NCBI RefSeq assembly: GCF_038957035.1
Contig: NZ_CP152412.1
Coordinates: 3,840,501 to 3,904,500, forward strand
DNA length: 64,000 nt
Direction: 5' to 3'
DNA from: Bradyrhizobium sp. B097
GTDB lineage: Bacteria; Pseudomonadota; Alphaproteobacteria; Rhizobiales; Xanthobacteraceae
A model generated the notes under the pieces. The model was given only the letters and a program-made list of their open reading frames with translations. It was not told where the DNA came from and searched no databases. The position numbers and the translations under genes are program-made. Positions 1 through 9,020 of this stretch are shown here, one piece after another. Every line of letters starts with the position of its first letter. Position 1 is the stretch's first letter.

Positions 1-139
1 ATGGGAGACGAGACCCTGCGTTGGATCCGCCGCTTGCGCGGATGTTGCACCGCCGAGAACGCCAGGTGAGGTGGCCCGCTCCGGTTCCGCTCCAGTCTCC
101 CGTTGCATTGCAATCTCCATTCGGCGCGCGATCAGCCGC

Positions 140-153
140 TTGACATTCGTCAA
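140..153. promoter_or_regulatory. Perfect dyad TTGAC-N4-GTCAA upstream of the transporter operon
   Basis: A perfect 5-bp inverted repeat with a 4-bp spacer lies about 100 bp before the first transporter gene. The left half also reads as a TTGACA -35-like hexamer, so a bound regulator could block a promoter here. No clear -10 follows at 16-18 bp. No regulator gene for this locus lies in the window. Operator role is inference. Confidence 0.4.
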
Positions 154-250
154 TTTGTGAAGAAAGTTTTTACTTCCGTCAAGGCCGCGGAGACAGCGGC
201 AGCGGACCAGAGGCGGCTGAGGAGCCGTCGGAGCGGGAGGAATTGCAGAA

Positions 251-1453
251 ATGAGCTACGCTTGTACCCCCATTACCCGGTTGTGCCGCCGCGTCGTCTT
301 GCAGGGCGCGCTCGCCATTCTCGTCGGCGCTGTGCCGCTTGCGGAGCGGGCGCGGGCCGCCGAGCCGATCAAGATCGGGCTGGTCACCGCGCTGTCGGGC
401 CAGTCGGCGCGCGCCGGCGAAGCATTGACGCGCGGCGCCACGATCGCGATCGAGGAGATCAACGCCAAAGGCGGCGTGCTCGGCCGTCCGCTGGAGCTGG
501 TGCGCCGTGACGATGAAAGCAATCCCGCGAAGGGGTTGACCGCCGCGCGCGAACTGATCCAGCGCGAGAAGGTCGCGGTGCTGCTCGGCGGTCTCGATAC
601 GCCGGTCCAGCTCGCGATCGTGCCGTTCGTCAACAACGTCAAGATGCCGTTCGTGGTGCCATGGGCGGCCGGAACCAACATCACGCAGAACGGCGCCGCC
701 TCCAACTATGTGTTCCGCGTCTCGGCGATGGACGACGAGGTCGACAAGGCGATCGTCGCGTTCGCCGGCAAGACCTTCGCGGCCAAGAAGCCGGGCCTCA
801 TCCTGGTCAACAATCCCTGGGGCGAATCGAACGAGCACGGCCTGCGCGCGGCGCTGAAGGCGGCCGGGATCGAGCCGGCGGGTGTCGAGAAGTTCGAGGC
901 GAACGATGTCGACGTGGTCGCGCAATTGTCCCGGCTCAAGCAGGCCGGCGCCGACTCCCTGTTCCTGGTCGGCAATGTCGGTCCATCCTCGCAGGTCGTG
1001 AAGTCGCTGGACCGGATGGGCTGGGCGCCGCCGATCGTGTCGCATTGGGGACCGGCGGGCGGCCGCTTCACCGAGCTCGCCGGGCCGAGCGCCGAGAGCG
1101 TCGTGTTCGTCCAGACCTACAGCTTCTTCGGCAACCTTTCGCCGGTCGGCAAGCGCGTGCTCGCCGAGTTGCAGGCGAAGTATCCGGACATCAAGGGCCC
1201 GGCGGACGTGACGCCCGCAGTCGGCTTCGCCAACGCCTATGACAGCGTCTTGGTGATCGCCGGCGCGATCCAGAAGGCCGGCAGCACGGATCCGACCGCC
1301 ATTCGTGACGGCTTCTACGGAATCGACCGGCTGGAAGGCCTGATCAAGACCTATGAGAAGCCGTTCGCCCAGGACAAGCACGATGCGCTGACGGCGCAGG
1401 ACTACATCTGGGCCCATTTCGAGGACAACCACATCCTGCCGTTCAAGAACTGA
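251..1453 (+). CDS. LIV-type ABC transporter substrate-binding protein
   Basis: Periplasmic binding protein of the type 1 (LivJ/amide-urea) fold, 400 aa, the usual length for the family. The N-terminus has an Arg-rich stretch and a hydrophobic signal segment ending near ARAAEP (about residue 37), then the family start KIGLVTALSGQSA. A good ribosome site, GGGAGGAATTG, precedes the ATG. It is first in an operon with LivH- and fused LivMGF-like genes and a DUF2877 gene. Because the same locus encodes carbamoyltransferase subunits and carbamate kinase, the ligand is more likely a ureido or amide compound than a branched-chain amino acid. That ligand is inference from context. Confidence 0.93.
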   Translation: MSYACTPITRLCRRVVLQGALAILVGAVPLAERARAAEPIKIGLVTALSGQSARAGEALTRGATIAIEEINAKGGVLGRPLELVRRDDESNPAKGLTAARELIQREKVAVLLGGLDTPVQLAIVPFVNNVKMPFVVPWAAGTNITQNGAASNYVFRVSAMDDEVDKAIVAFAGKTFAAKKPGLILVNNPWGESNEHGLRAALKAAGIEPAGVEKFEANDVDVVAQLSRLKQAGADSLFLVGNVGPSSQVVKSLDRMGWAPPIVSHWGPAGGRFTELAGPSAESVVFVQTYSFFGNLSPVGKRVLAELQAKYPDIKGPADVTPAVGFANAYDSVLVIAGAIQKAGSTDPTAIRDGFYGIDRLEGLIKTYEKPFAQDKHDALTAQDYIWAHFEDNHILPFKN

Positions 1454-1493
1454 CGGCAGCGGCCGTCCAGCAAGCAGATCGGGGTGATCATCG

Positions 1494-2369
1494 ATGTCGT
1501 TTCTTTCGGCGATAATAACCGGAATGGCGCTGGGGAGCATGTACGGTCTGCTCGCGCTGGGCTTTCACGTCACGTACGCCGTATCCGGCACGGTCAACTT
1601 CTCGCAGGGCAGCTCGATGACCCTGGGAGCCGTTGCCGGATACTTCTTCCTCATCGTGTGGGGCTGGCCGGCCGCGATCGGCATCCCCGCGGTGCTGCTG
1701 GTCTGCGCGGTTTACGGCGTCCTGATTGAACGCTTCGCGGTTCGTCCGTTCGTGCTCCGCGGGTCGGACAACTGGCTGATGGCGACCGTTGCGGTCGGCA
1801 TCATCGTCGACAATGTGATGCTGTTCGTGTTCGGCAAGGAGCCGCGCAGCTTCCCGTCGATGCTCGCGGCCAAGCCGATCCAGATCGTGGAGGGGGCAGG
1901 GGTCTACCCCCTGCAGCTCCTGATTCCCGTGGTCGGCCTGTTGCTTGCGCTGGCGCTGCATCTGATCACCCGCCGCACGCGGCATGGCGTCGCGATGCTT
2001 GCGGTGGTGCAGAATCCCAATGCCGCGCGGCTGATGGGCATCAATGTCAGTGGCGCCATTGCCGCGAGCTACGCGGTATCGGCCATGCTGGCAGGTGTCG
2101 CCGCGCTGCTGATCGCGCCGTTGTTCAACGTCTCGTCCGAGATGGGCACGCTGTTCGGCATCAAGGCGTTCGCCGCCGCCATCATCGGCGGTCTTGGCAG
2201 CGCCTGGGGCGTCATGCTGGCCGGATTGTGCCTTGGCCTGATCGAGGTGTTCGCGACCAACTATCTCGGGTCGGTCTACACCCAGATCATCACGTTCGCT
2301 TCCGTCATCGTCATCCTCGTCGTCATGCCGCACGGGCTGCTCGGCCGAGCTGGAGTTAAGAAGGTATGA
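1494..2369 (+). CDS. livH: LIV-type ABC transporter permease (LivH family)
   Basis: Inner-membrane permease of 291 aa with about eight hydrophobic segments. It carries family features such as MALGSMYGLLALGFHVTYAV at the N-terminus and the conserved KAFAAAIIGGLGSAWG loop near residues 222-237 that contacts the ATPase. It starts 40 bp after the binding protein, and its stop overlaps the ATG of the next gene by 4 bp, implying translational coupling. It forms the membrane pore together with the permease half of the next, fused protein. Substrate is not readable from the sequence. Confidence 0.93.
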   Translation: MSFLSAIITGMALGSMYGLLALGFHVTYAVSGTVNFSQGSSMTLGAVAGYFFLIVWGWPAAIGIPAVLLVCAVYGVLIERFAVRPFVLRGSDNWLMATVAVGIIVDNVMLFVFGKEPRSFPSMLAAKPIQIVEGAGVYPLQLLIPVVGLLLALALHLITRRTRHGVAMLAVVQNPNAARLMGINVSGAIAASYAVSAMLAGVAALLIAPLFNVSSEMGTLFGIKAFAAAIIGGLGSAWGVMLAGLCLGLIEVFATNYLGSVYTQIITFASVIVILVVMPHGLLGRAGVKKV

Positions 2370-4900
2370 CCTCGCGCGCCTCCCTTCTCGTCGCGGTCGC
2401 GGCGTTCGCGATTGCCATCGGCTATGCCGCGGTCGCGGACAGCTATTCGGTGTTCCTGATCGCAACGATCTCGCTGACGGCGATCGGCTGCATCGGCCTC
2501 AACGTCCTGCTCGGTCTCGCGGGCCAGATCTCGCTCGGCCATATCGGCTTCATGGCGATCGGTGCCTACACCACCGTGCTGCTGATGGAGAAGGCCGGCT
2601 GGCCCTACCTCGCCGCGACGGCGGGAGCCATCGTGCTGGTCAGCATCGTCGGCGGGCTGCTCGCGATGCCGGCGCTGCGCGTGCGCGGGCCGTATCTGGC
2701 GATGGTGACGATTGCCTTTGGCTTCATCGTCGAGCATGTCACGATCGAGTGGCGCGACCTCACCGGCGGCGGCAACGGCCTGATGCTGAGCGCGCCGCCG
2801 AGCGTGTTCGGCTATGCGCTGTCCGAGCGTTCGCTTGCCATCGCCGGCGTCGCGCTGGTGTTTGTCGGCCTCATCCTGTTCGAGCGGCTGAAGCGCAGCG
2901 GCTGGGGCTATGCGATGCGAGCCGCCCGCGATACCGAGGTCGCGACGCGCTCGCTCGGCATCGATCTGGTGCAGGTCCGCGCCGTGGCCTTCGTGATCTC
3001 GGCGGCCGCGATGGCGCTGGCCGGCGCGCTGTTCGCGCCGCTGCAGGGCTATATCAGCCCGAGCTCGTTCCCGTTCCTGCAATCGGTGCTGCTGTTGTTC
3101 GCCGTGATGGTCGGCGGCGCCGGCTCGGTGCTCGGCCCGGTGATCGGCGCAGCACTGGTGGTGCTGCTGCCCGAAGCGCTGTCGGATCTCGCCGAGTATC
3201 GCCTGCTGGCTTTCGGCGTGCTGCTGTTCGTCGTGCTGCGCGCCGCACCCTCCGGCATCGTCGGACTCGTGGAGCAGCTCGCGGCAAAATTCCTGCCGGC
3301 GCGCAAGCCGGTGGCCGAGCCCGCGATCGCGGCGGCGAATGCCGATGCCGCGATCCTCGAGACCCACAACGCGGCGGGGCTCGACGTGACGGATCTCTCG
3401 ATCTCGTTCGGCGGCGTGCGCGCGGTCCAGGGCGTATCGTTCAAGGCGGCGCCCGGTGCGGTCACCAGCATCATCGGTCCCAACGGCGCCGGCAAGACCA
3501 GCGCGCTCAATCTGCTCTGCGGCTTCTACCGGCCGCAGGCGGGGACGGTGAAGCTCGGCGATCGCGATGTCACGGGCATGACGTCGCATTTGCTGGCGCG
3601 GGTCGGCGTGGCGCGCACGTTCCAGACCACGCAGCTGTTCGGCTCGCTTACGATCCTGGAAAACGTCCTGCTGGCCGAGCGGGTCGGCCGTCTCGGCGGC
3701 GTTGTCTCCGCGCTGCGTAACGCGGAGACCGAGAGTTTCGCCCGGTTCCTGCTGCGATTTGCCGGTGTCGACGGCGATGTCGACCGTCTTGCGGATTCGC
3801 TGTCCCATGGCGAGAAGCGGCTGGTCGAGATCGCGCGCGCGCTGGCGTTGCGGCCCCGCATCCTGCTGCTCGACGAGCCCGCGGCGGGCCTCTCGAAGGG
3901 CGACAAGCAACGCCTGACTGCGCTGTTGCGCCGGATCGCCGATCTCGGGATCGCCGTCATCATCGTCGAGCACGACATGCCGATGATCATGTCGCTAAGC
4001 GATCTCATCGTCGTGCTCGACGGCGGCAAGCGCATCGCGATCGGCGATGCGGCGGCGATCCGTAACGATCCGCTGGTCCGCAAGGCCTATCTCGGCGACG
4101 CCACGCCCGGTGAGAAAAGCCGCGCGCCGCGACCGGCGCGGCAGGGCACCGCACTCGAGGTCAAGACGCTCGATTCGTTCTATGGCCTGTCGCGCGCCTT
4201 GAACGGGATCGATCTGGTGGTCGCGCCCGGCGAGGCGGTCGCCGTGCTCGGCGCGAACGGCGCCGGCAAGACCACCCTGATGCGGTCGATCGCCGGTCTC
4301 GAGCCGCCGCGCTCCACGGGCGAAGTGCGGCTCGCCGAGACGCGCATCGACCGGATGCCCGCGCATGTTCGTGCCCGCAATGGCGTCGTGCTGGTGCCGG
4401 AAGGGCGGCAGGTGTTTCCGGAGCTGACGGTGAAGCAGAACCTGCAGCTCGGCGCCTATGCGCGCAAGGGAATCGACCTCGATGCCGAGATCGAGGCGAT
4501 GTTCGTGCGCTTCCCGCGGTTGAAGGAGCGCATCGATCAGCGCGCCGGCCTGTTGTCGGGAGGCGAGCAGCAGATGCTCGCGGTGGCGCGCGGCCTTCTG
4601 ACCGGGCCGAAGATCTACATGCTGGACGAGCCGTCGCTCGGGTTGGCGCCGCTCGTGGTCGATGAGTTGTTCGCGTCCTTCGAGCGGCTGCGCAGCGAGG
4701 GCATGACCATCATCGTGGTCGATCAGATGGCAGGCCACGCGCTCGCGCTGGCCGACCGGGCCTATCTGCTGGAGACCGGCGCGATCCTGAAGAGCGGCGC
4801 TGCCGACATCATCGCCGAGGATCCGCTGCTCGAGGCGGCCTATCTGGGCGGCGAGGCCCAGGCCGGCGCGCCACAACGGCTCGCGGCACAGGCACGCTGA
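2366..4900 (+). CDS. Triple fusion LivM permease - LivG ATPase - LivF ATPase
   Basis: One 844-aa chain carries three transporter parts that are normally separate. Residues 1 to about 310 are a LivM-type permease (many membrane segments; NVLLGLAGQISLGHIGF near the start). Residues about 335-575 are a LivG ATPase: Walker A GPNGAGKTS near 371, signature LSHGEKR near 478, Walker B LLLDEPAAGLS. Residues about 595-844 are a LivF ATPase: GANGAGKTT near 629, LSGGEQQ near 730, MLDEPSLGLA. Both ATP sites look intact. LivM-LivG fusions are fairly common, whereas adding LivF is unusual. No stop or frameshift lies within the reading frame, so the fusion looks real. Confidence 0.93.
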   Translation: MTSRASLLVAVAAFAIAIGYAAVADSYSVFLIATISLTAIGCIGLNVLLGLAGQISLGHIGFMAIGAYTTVLLMEKAGWPYLAATAGAIVLVSIVGGLLAMPALRVRGPYLAMVTIAFGFIVEHVTIEWRDLTGGGNGLMLSAPPSVFGYALSERSLAIAGVALVFVGLILFERLKRSGWGYAMRAARDTEVATRSLGIDLVQVRAVAFVISAAAMALAGALFAPLQGYISPSSFPFLQSVLLLFAVMVGGAGSVLGPVIGAALVVLLPEALSDLAEYRLLAFGVLLFVVLRAAPSGIVGLVEQLAAKFLPARKPVAEPAIAAANADAAILETHNAAGLDVTDLSISFGGVRAVQGVSFKAAPGAVTSIIGPNGAGKTSALNLLCGFYRPQAGTVKLGDRDVTGMTSHLLARVGVARTFQTTQLFGSLTILENVLLAERVGRLGGVVSALRNAETESFARFLLRFAGVDGDVDRLADSLSHGEKRLVEIARALALRPRILLLDEPAAGLSKGDKQRLTALLRRIADLGIAVIIVEHDMPMIMSLSDLIVVLDGGKRIAIGDAAAIRNDPLVRKAYLGDATPGEKSRAPRPARQGTALEVKTLDSFYGLSRALNGIDLVVAPGEAVAVLGANGAGKTTLMRSIAGLEPPRSTGEVRLAETRIDRMPAHVRARNGVVLVPEGRQVFPELTVKQNLQLGAYARKGIDLDAEIEAMFVRFPRLKERIDQRAGLLSGGEQQMLAVARGLLTGPKIYMLDEPSLGLAPLVVDELFASFERLRSEGMTIIVVDQMAGHALALADRAYLLETGAILKSGAADIIAEDPLLEAAYLGGEAQAGAPQRLAAQAR

Positions 4901-4915
4901 GGGAGGCGAGGGCGG

Positions 4916-5857
4916 ATGTTGATCGAAGGCCGCGAAGCTGACGGAAGGCAGCCGGGTCGCGCAAGTGCATCGGGCGAGCGGCGTCCCGAACCCGCCGCGA
5001 CGATCTGTGCCGATGTGGAAGTGGGGCTCCTTGCCGACAGGGCGCTTCGCGATCGCGCCGCGGGCCAGGTCGTCGCCGTGTTCGAACGTTCGTTCTACGC
5101 TGTGATCGACGGGATCTGGATCTGCGTTGGACGGATCGGCATCGGATCGGGTCCGTTGCAGGTCGTCGGCGACTTCCGATGGCCGGGATTGGCGGTCGGC
5201 GATCCGGTGCGGGTCGCGGACTCCGTTCTGTGGATCGGAGCGACGCCGCTTGCGAATCTTGCCGCGCGGTCGGTCTGGGCGCCGCCCGCTGCACCACACT
5301 GGTCGACGGCTAGCCTGCGACGCGGCCTTGATGCCGTCGACGAGGTGTGGGGCGGTGATCTGATTGCGGAGGGCCTCGCCGTGGCCGGGTCCGGACGAGT
5401 TCCAAGCGACGGCCCTGCGCTGGTTCGGGCTGCCATGCCCGGTCTCGCCGCGCTGGAGCTAATCCTCGCAGGCTCGGACGACGATGCGGATCGCGAGTCC
5501 GGGCTTGCCAGCCTGATCGGTCTCGGGCCGGGGCTGACGCCGTCCGGCGACGACCTGATCGGCGGTGCGCTGATTGCGCTGGCAGCGCTCGGACGCATCA
5601 AATGTCGCGACGCATTGTGGGACCGTTGCCGCGCGCTGCTCGACGGCACCAACGACATCAGCCGAATCCATCTGCGCGCGGCGGCGCTGGGTTACGGCGC
5701 GGCGGCACTGCACGCTGCCATCCATGCAACGATGAGTGGCGAGGCTGCCGGATTTCGTCGCGCCCTCACGGCCCTGACCGCGATCGGACATTCATCCGGA
5801 CTGGATGCATTTTCCGGCAGTCTGATCGTCCTGCGCCACGCCCTTCGCGAACGGTGA
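4916..5857 (+). CDS. allH: DUF2877 protein, AllH-like oxamate carbamoyltransferase subunit
   Basis: A 313-aa soluble protein with the DUF2877 hallmark GLGPGLTPSGDDLIGG near residues 202-217 and a further conserved IGHSSGLDAF near the C-terminus. In E. coli the DUF2877 protein YlbF (AllH) acts with FdrA (AllF) and YlbE (AllG) as oxamate carbamoyltransferase, which releases carbamoyl phosphate from oxalurate. Here it sits 15 bp after the transporter fusion with ribosome site GGGAGG, and it is the only DUF2877 gene although two AllF-AllG pairs follow. It may therefore serve both. The start could be a little further inside, because the first 25 residues are low in conservation. Confidence 0.85.
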   Translation: MLIEGREADGRQPGRASASGERRPEPAATICADVEVGLLADRALRDRAAGQVVAVFERSFYAVIDGIWICVGRIGIGSGPLQVVGDFRWPGLAVGDPVRVADSVLWIGATPLANLAARSVWAPPAAPHWSTASLRRGLDAVDEVWGGDLIAEGLAVAGSGRVPSDGPALVRAAMPGLAALELILAGSDDDADRESGLASLIGLGPGLTPSGDDLIGGALIALAALGRIKCRDALWDRCRALLDGTNDISRIHLRAAALGYGAAALHAAIHATMSGEAAGFRRALTALTAIGHSSGLDAFSGSLIVLRHALRER

Positions 5858-5893
5858 CGCCGTTGCAGACCGAATTTCGAGTTCTCCCAGACT

Positions 5894-5923
5894 GCTCCGA
5901 ACGAAGTTCGGAGCACTTTTTTT
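5894..5923 (+). terminator. Rho-independent terminator after the DUF2877 gene
   Basis: A perfect 9-bp stem (GCTCCGAAC / GTTCGGAGC) with loop GAA is followed two bases later by seven T. It ends the transporter-allH transcript and separates it from the downstream carbamoyltransferase genes. Confidence 0.85.
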
Positions 5924-5995
5924 AAGGCGCGATCGCGCTTCGACCGGTCCGCTGTTCGAGGGTTGCGGAAATCCGCATTCTTCGAGAATCCGGTC

Positions 5996-6022
5996 TTGAC
6001 GAAGTAAGTGTTTTCTTATTAA
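5996..6022 (+). promoter_or_regulatory. Candidate sigma-70 promoter for the small-domain/allG/allF/carbamate kinase genes
   Basis: TTGACG (5996-6001) and TATTAA (6017-6022), with a short 15-bp spacer, lie just after the terminator and 40 bp before the next start codon. The surrounding DNA is clearly more AT-rich than its neighbours. The short spacer makes this a moderate call. Confidence 0.4.
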
Positions 6023-6061
6023 CTCGACACAACGAAAACGAACTTGGTTAGGGCGGAGACG

Positions 6062-6250
6062 ATGACGGATCAGGATAGGCCGCAGTATCAGCAGTTGCTG
6101 GCGCGCAAGGTCGAAGTCGTGAATGTCGGGCTTGAGGGGTTCGTGAAGGACCTCAGCGACTGCGGCATCGAGGTCGTTCACCTCGACTGGAAGCCGTCGG
6201 CAGGCGGAGATCCGCAGATGGCGGCCCTGCTCGCGAAGCTCGGTGTGTGA
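6062..6250 (+). CDS. Small stand-alone FdrA/DUF1116-associated domain
   Basis: A 62-aa protein. The start is the ATG after GGCGGAG, not the GTG six codons upstream. The core VEVVNVGLEGF...VVHLDWKPSAGGDP aligns with residues about 12-58 of the larger AllG paralog encoded at 11809-13362 (VISLGASGL...VRLQWQPVGDGSP). It is therefore the same domain encoded separately here and fused there. The pattern beta-strand / G-x-x-x / L-x-W-x-P resembles short 'FdrA domain' proteins found beside carbamoyltransferase genes. It ends 10 bp before allG. Its exact role in the complex is unknown. Confidence 0.7.
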   Translation: MTDQDRPQYQQLLARKVEVVNVGLEGFVKDLSDCGIEVVHLDWKPSAGGDPQMAALLAKLGV

Positions 6251-6260
6251 GGGCGCACCG

Positions 6261-7511
6261 ATGAAGCTGATCGAAGACGCAAACCAACAGGCGCTCACCC
6301 GGATCCTCGAAGGGGAGCCGCGGCTGATCGATATCGTTCCCGCCCGCGAATTGATCCCGGGCCTGCGCGAACGGATGATCCTCCACGCCGGACCGCCGAT
6401 CTCCTGGGACAGGATGTGCGGCCCGATGCGCGGTGCGGTCGCGGGCGCCATCGTGTTCGAGGGATGGGCGCAGGATCTGCCGACCGCGACCAAGCTCGCC
6501 GCCAATGGCGAGATTGAATTTCACCCGAACCACCACTTCGGCGCGGTCGGCCCGATGACCGGCATGACGACGATGTCGATGCCGCTGTTCGTGGTCGAGA
6601 ACGCGCGCTTCGCCAACCGCGCCTATTGCGCGATCAACGAGGGGCTCGGCAAGGTGATGCGCTTCGGCGGCAACGACGCCAGCGTGCTGAAGCGGCTCGC
6701 CTGGTTGCGCGACGTGTTCGGGCCGACGCTCGGTAAGGCGATCCGTGCCGCCGGCGGCATCGACCTGAAATCGATCGTCGCGCGGGGCCTGTCGATGGGC
6801 GACGAGCTGCATCAGCGCAATCTCGCCTGCTCGAGCGTTTTCCTTCGCGAGATCGCGCCCTGGATGGCGCGCACCTCGACCGACAACGCCGTTCTCGCCG
6901 AATGCCTCGCATTCATCGGGCAGAACGATCAGTTCTTCCTCAACATCGCGATGGCGATGGGCAAGGCGATCACCGATCCCGCCAACGGCATTCGGGGCTC
7001 AACCATCGTCACCACCATGTGCCGCAACGGCACCGATTTCGGAATCCGCGTCAGCGGGCTCGGCGAGCAATGGTTCACTGCGCCGGTCGAAATGCCGGAA
7101 GGGCTGTACTTTGCCGGCTATTCCGAGAAGGACGCCAATCCGGACATGGGTGATTCCGCGATCGTCGAGACGATCGGCCTGGGCGGATTTGCGATGGCGG
7201 CGGCGCCGGCCGTCGCGGGCTTCGTGGGGGCGGGCGCGCCGTCCGAGGCAGGCAACTTCACCCGCTCGATGGGCGAGATCACGGTTGCACAGAATCCGGA
7301 ATGGACCATCGCCGCAATGGACTTCGCGGGCGTGCCGACCGGCATCGATATCCGCCTGGTCGTCGATTCCGGGGTGGTGCCCGTCATCAACACCGGCATC
7401 GCGCATCGCGAGCCCGGCATCGGCCAGGTCGGTGCCGGCGTGGTCAAGGCGCCATTGGCGTGCTTCCAGCAGGCGATCGTCGCGATCGCCAAGGATTTGG
7501 GTGTGTCATGA
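6261..7511 (+). CDS. allG: DUF1116 protein, AllG-like carbamoyltransferase subunit (copy 1)
   Basis: A 416-aa protein of the DUF1116 (YlbE/AllG) family. Typical motifs are LHAGPPISWDRMCGPMRGAV near residue 43, a GAVGPMTGM loop, and the Met-rich segment MAMGKAITDPANG. In E. coli AllG is one of three polypeptides needed for oxamate carbamoyltransferase. I place the start at the ATG after GAGGGCGCACC; an earlier GTG would add six residues overlapping the small gene. It overlaps the following allF by ATGA, indicating coupled translation. It lacks the N-terminal extension present in copy 2, which is supplied by the separate small gene upstream. Confidence 0.85.
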   Translation: MKLIEDANQQALTRILEGEPRLIDIVPARELIPGLRERMILHAGPPISWDRMCGPMRGAVAGAIVFEGWAQDLPTATKLAANGEIEFHPNHHFGAVGPMTGMTTMSMPLFVVENARFANRAYCAINEGLGKVMRFGGNDASVLKRLAWLRDVFGPTLGKAIRAAGGIDLKSIVARGLSMGDELHQRNLACSSVFLREIAPWMARTSTDNAVLAECLAFIGQNDQFFLNIAMAMGKAITDPANGIRGSTIVTTMCRNGTDFGIRVSGLGEQWFTAPVEMPEGLYFAGYSEKDANPDMGDSAIVETIGLGGFAMAAAPAVAGFVGAGAPSEAGNFTRSMGEITVAQNPEWTIAAMDFAGVPTGIDIRLVVDSGVVPVINTGIAHREPGIGQVGAGVVKAPLACFQQAIVAIAKDLGVS

Positions 7512-9016
7512 ACGTCGTTGTCCTGAACGAGGTCCGCAAGGGATTCTATCTCGACTCGGTCGCGCTGATGCGGCTGTCGCGCGAGGTGGCCAGCTCGCCC
7601 GGTGTGATCGAGGCGGCGTTGATGATGGGAACTCCGTCGAACGCTGCGATCATGCGCAATGCGGGGCTGCTGGAGGAGGGCACTGCCGTGAAGGGCAATG
7701 ACCTCGTGATCGCGGTCAAGGCCGCCTCCGAGTCCGCTGCCCGCGAAGCCCTCGACAATGCGATCAAGTCGCTCGACAAGCCGAAGACCCAGGGCGACGC
7801 GCAGGCTGCCTGGCGGCCGCACTCGATCGCCGCGGCTGTGAAGGTCAGGCCGGAGATCAATCTTGCGCTGATCTCCGTTCCCGGCGAGTTCGCTGCCGCC
7901 GAGGCCCGCAAGGCGCTCAATCGCGGCCTGCATGTCCTGATGTTCAGCGACAACGTGTCCCTCGAGGACGAATTGTCGCTCAAGCAGCAGGCGCGGGCGG
8001 CCGGCCTCCTGATGATGGGACCGGACTGCGGAACGGCCGTGATCGGCGGCGCGCCGCTGGCGTTCGCCAACAAGATCGGGCGCGGCAGGATCGGCATCAT
8101 CGGCGCGTCCGGGACCGGAACGCAGGAGGTCTCGTGCCTGATCTCGGAAGCCGGCGCGGGAATCTCCCACGCCATCGGGGTCGGCGGGCGCGATCTGAAG
8201 AAGGATATCGGCGGCATCACCACGCTGATGGCGATCGATGCCTTCGAGTCCGATCCGGAAACCGATCATGTGGTGCTGATCTCGAAGCCGCCGCATCCCG
8301 ATGTCGCCAAATCCGTCCTTGAGCGGATCGGCAGAAGCCGGAAGTCGTACACCGTGTGCTTCATCGGTGCTTCGGAGATCGAGCTGCCGCCGAACGCCCG
8401 CTTCTCGCCGACGCTGAAGGGCGCCGCGGAGCTGGCACTGGGAGACAAGAAGATCGGCGCGGGCTTCGACGCGAACGCGGTCGCGTCGCGGCTTCCGCGC
8501 AGCGGCCGCGGCGGGATCGAGGGCTTGTTCGCCGGCGGAACGCTGTGTGCCGAAGCTCAGGTGATCCTCGCTGCCGCAGGCCGGAAGGTGGCGTCGAATG
8601 CCGCCATCCCCGGCGTGGTCAAGCTCGGCGTCGAGCCGAACGCCGGACGGGATCGGCTGATCGACCTCGGCGACGACGAATATACCCGTGGCCGGCCGCA
8701 CCCGATGATCGACCCCTCAGTGCGCGACGATGCGTTGCGTGCCGCGCTGAAGAACCGCGATCTTTCGGTGGTCCTGCTCGACCTTGTGCTCGGCTATGGC
8801 GCGCATGCCGATCCCGCCGAGCATCTGACGAAGATCGTCGCTGATCGCGGGCAAGATGCGCCGGCGCTGATCGCGTCCGTCGTCGGCACAGAGCAGGATC
8901 CGCAAGGCCGCTCCGCGCAGGTCAAGAAACTGGAGCAGGCCGGAATCCTCGTTGCGCCGTCGAATGCCCAGGCGTGCGAGCTTGCGGTTGCCATCGTCCA
9001 GAATGCCGGGAGGTAA
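7508..9016 (+). CDS. allF: FdrA family protein, AllF-like carbamoyltransferase subunit (copy 1)
   Basis: A 502-aa protein related to the succinyl-CoA synthetase alpha/beta fold. It has a GPDCGT motif near residue 172, a Rossmann-type GASGTGTQEV near 199 and a second-half GLFAGGTLCAEAQ near 339, followed by RPHPMIDPSVR and LVLGYGAHADPAEH. In E. coli FdrA (AllF) is the third subunit of oxamate carbamoyltransferase. The start is the ATG overlapping the allG stop, not the upstream codons. A carbamate kinase gene begins 4 bp after its stop, fitting release of carbamoyl phosphate by this complex and its use for ATP synthesis. Confidence 0.87.
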   Translation: MNVVVLNEVRKGFYLDSVALMRLSREVASSPGVIEAALMMGTPSNAAIMRNAGLLEEGTAVKGNDLVIAVKAASESAAREALDNAIKSLDKPKTQGDAQAAWRPHSIAAAVKVRPEINLALISVPGEFAAAEARKALNRGLHVLMFSDNVSLEDELSLKQQARAAGLLMMGPDCGTAVIGGAPLAFANKIGRGRIGIIGASGTGTQEVSCLISEAGAGISHAIGVGGRDLKKDIGGITTLMAIDAFESDPETDHVVLISKPPHPDVAKSVLERIGRSRKSYTVCFIGASEIELPPNARFSPTLKGAAELALGDKKIGAGFDANAVASRLPRSGRGGIEGLFAGGTLCAEAQVILAAAGRKVASNAAIPGVVKLGVEPNAGRDRLIDLGDDEYTRGRPHPMIDPSVRDDALRAALKNRDLSVVLLDLVLGYGAHADPAEHLTKIVADRGQDAPALIASVVGTEQDPQGRSAQVKKLEQAGILVAPSNAQACELAVAIVQNAGR

Positions 9017-9020
9017 GGAA

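Noticed and set aside
1..69. Possible 3' end of an upstream gene (23 open codons in frame 1, stop at 67-69)
   Set aside because: Too short to judge in GC-rich DNA; no recognisable protein text.
179..1540. 453-aa minus-strand open frame over the first binding protein
   Set aside because: Shadow of the real plus-strand gene; low-complexity Arg/Asp/His composition and no ribosome site.
2276..3973. 565-aa minus-strand open frame
   Set aside because: Antisense shadow of the transporter fusion; composition typical of reversed GC-rich coding DNA.
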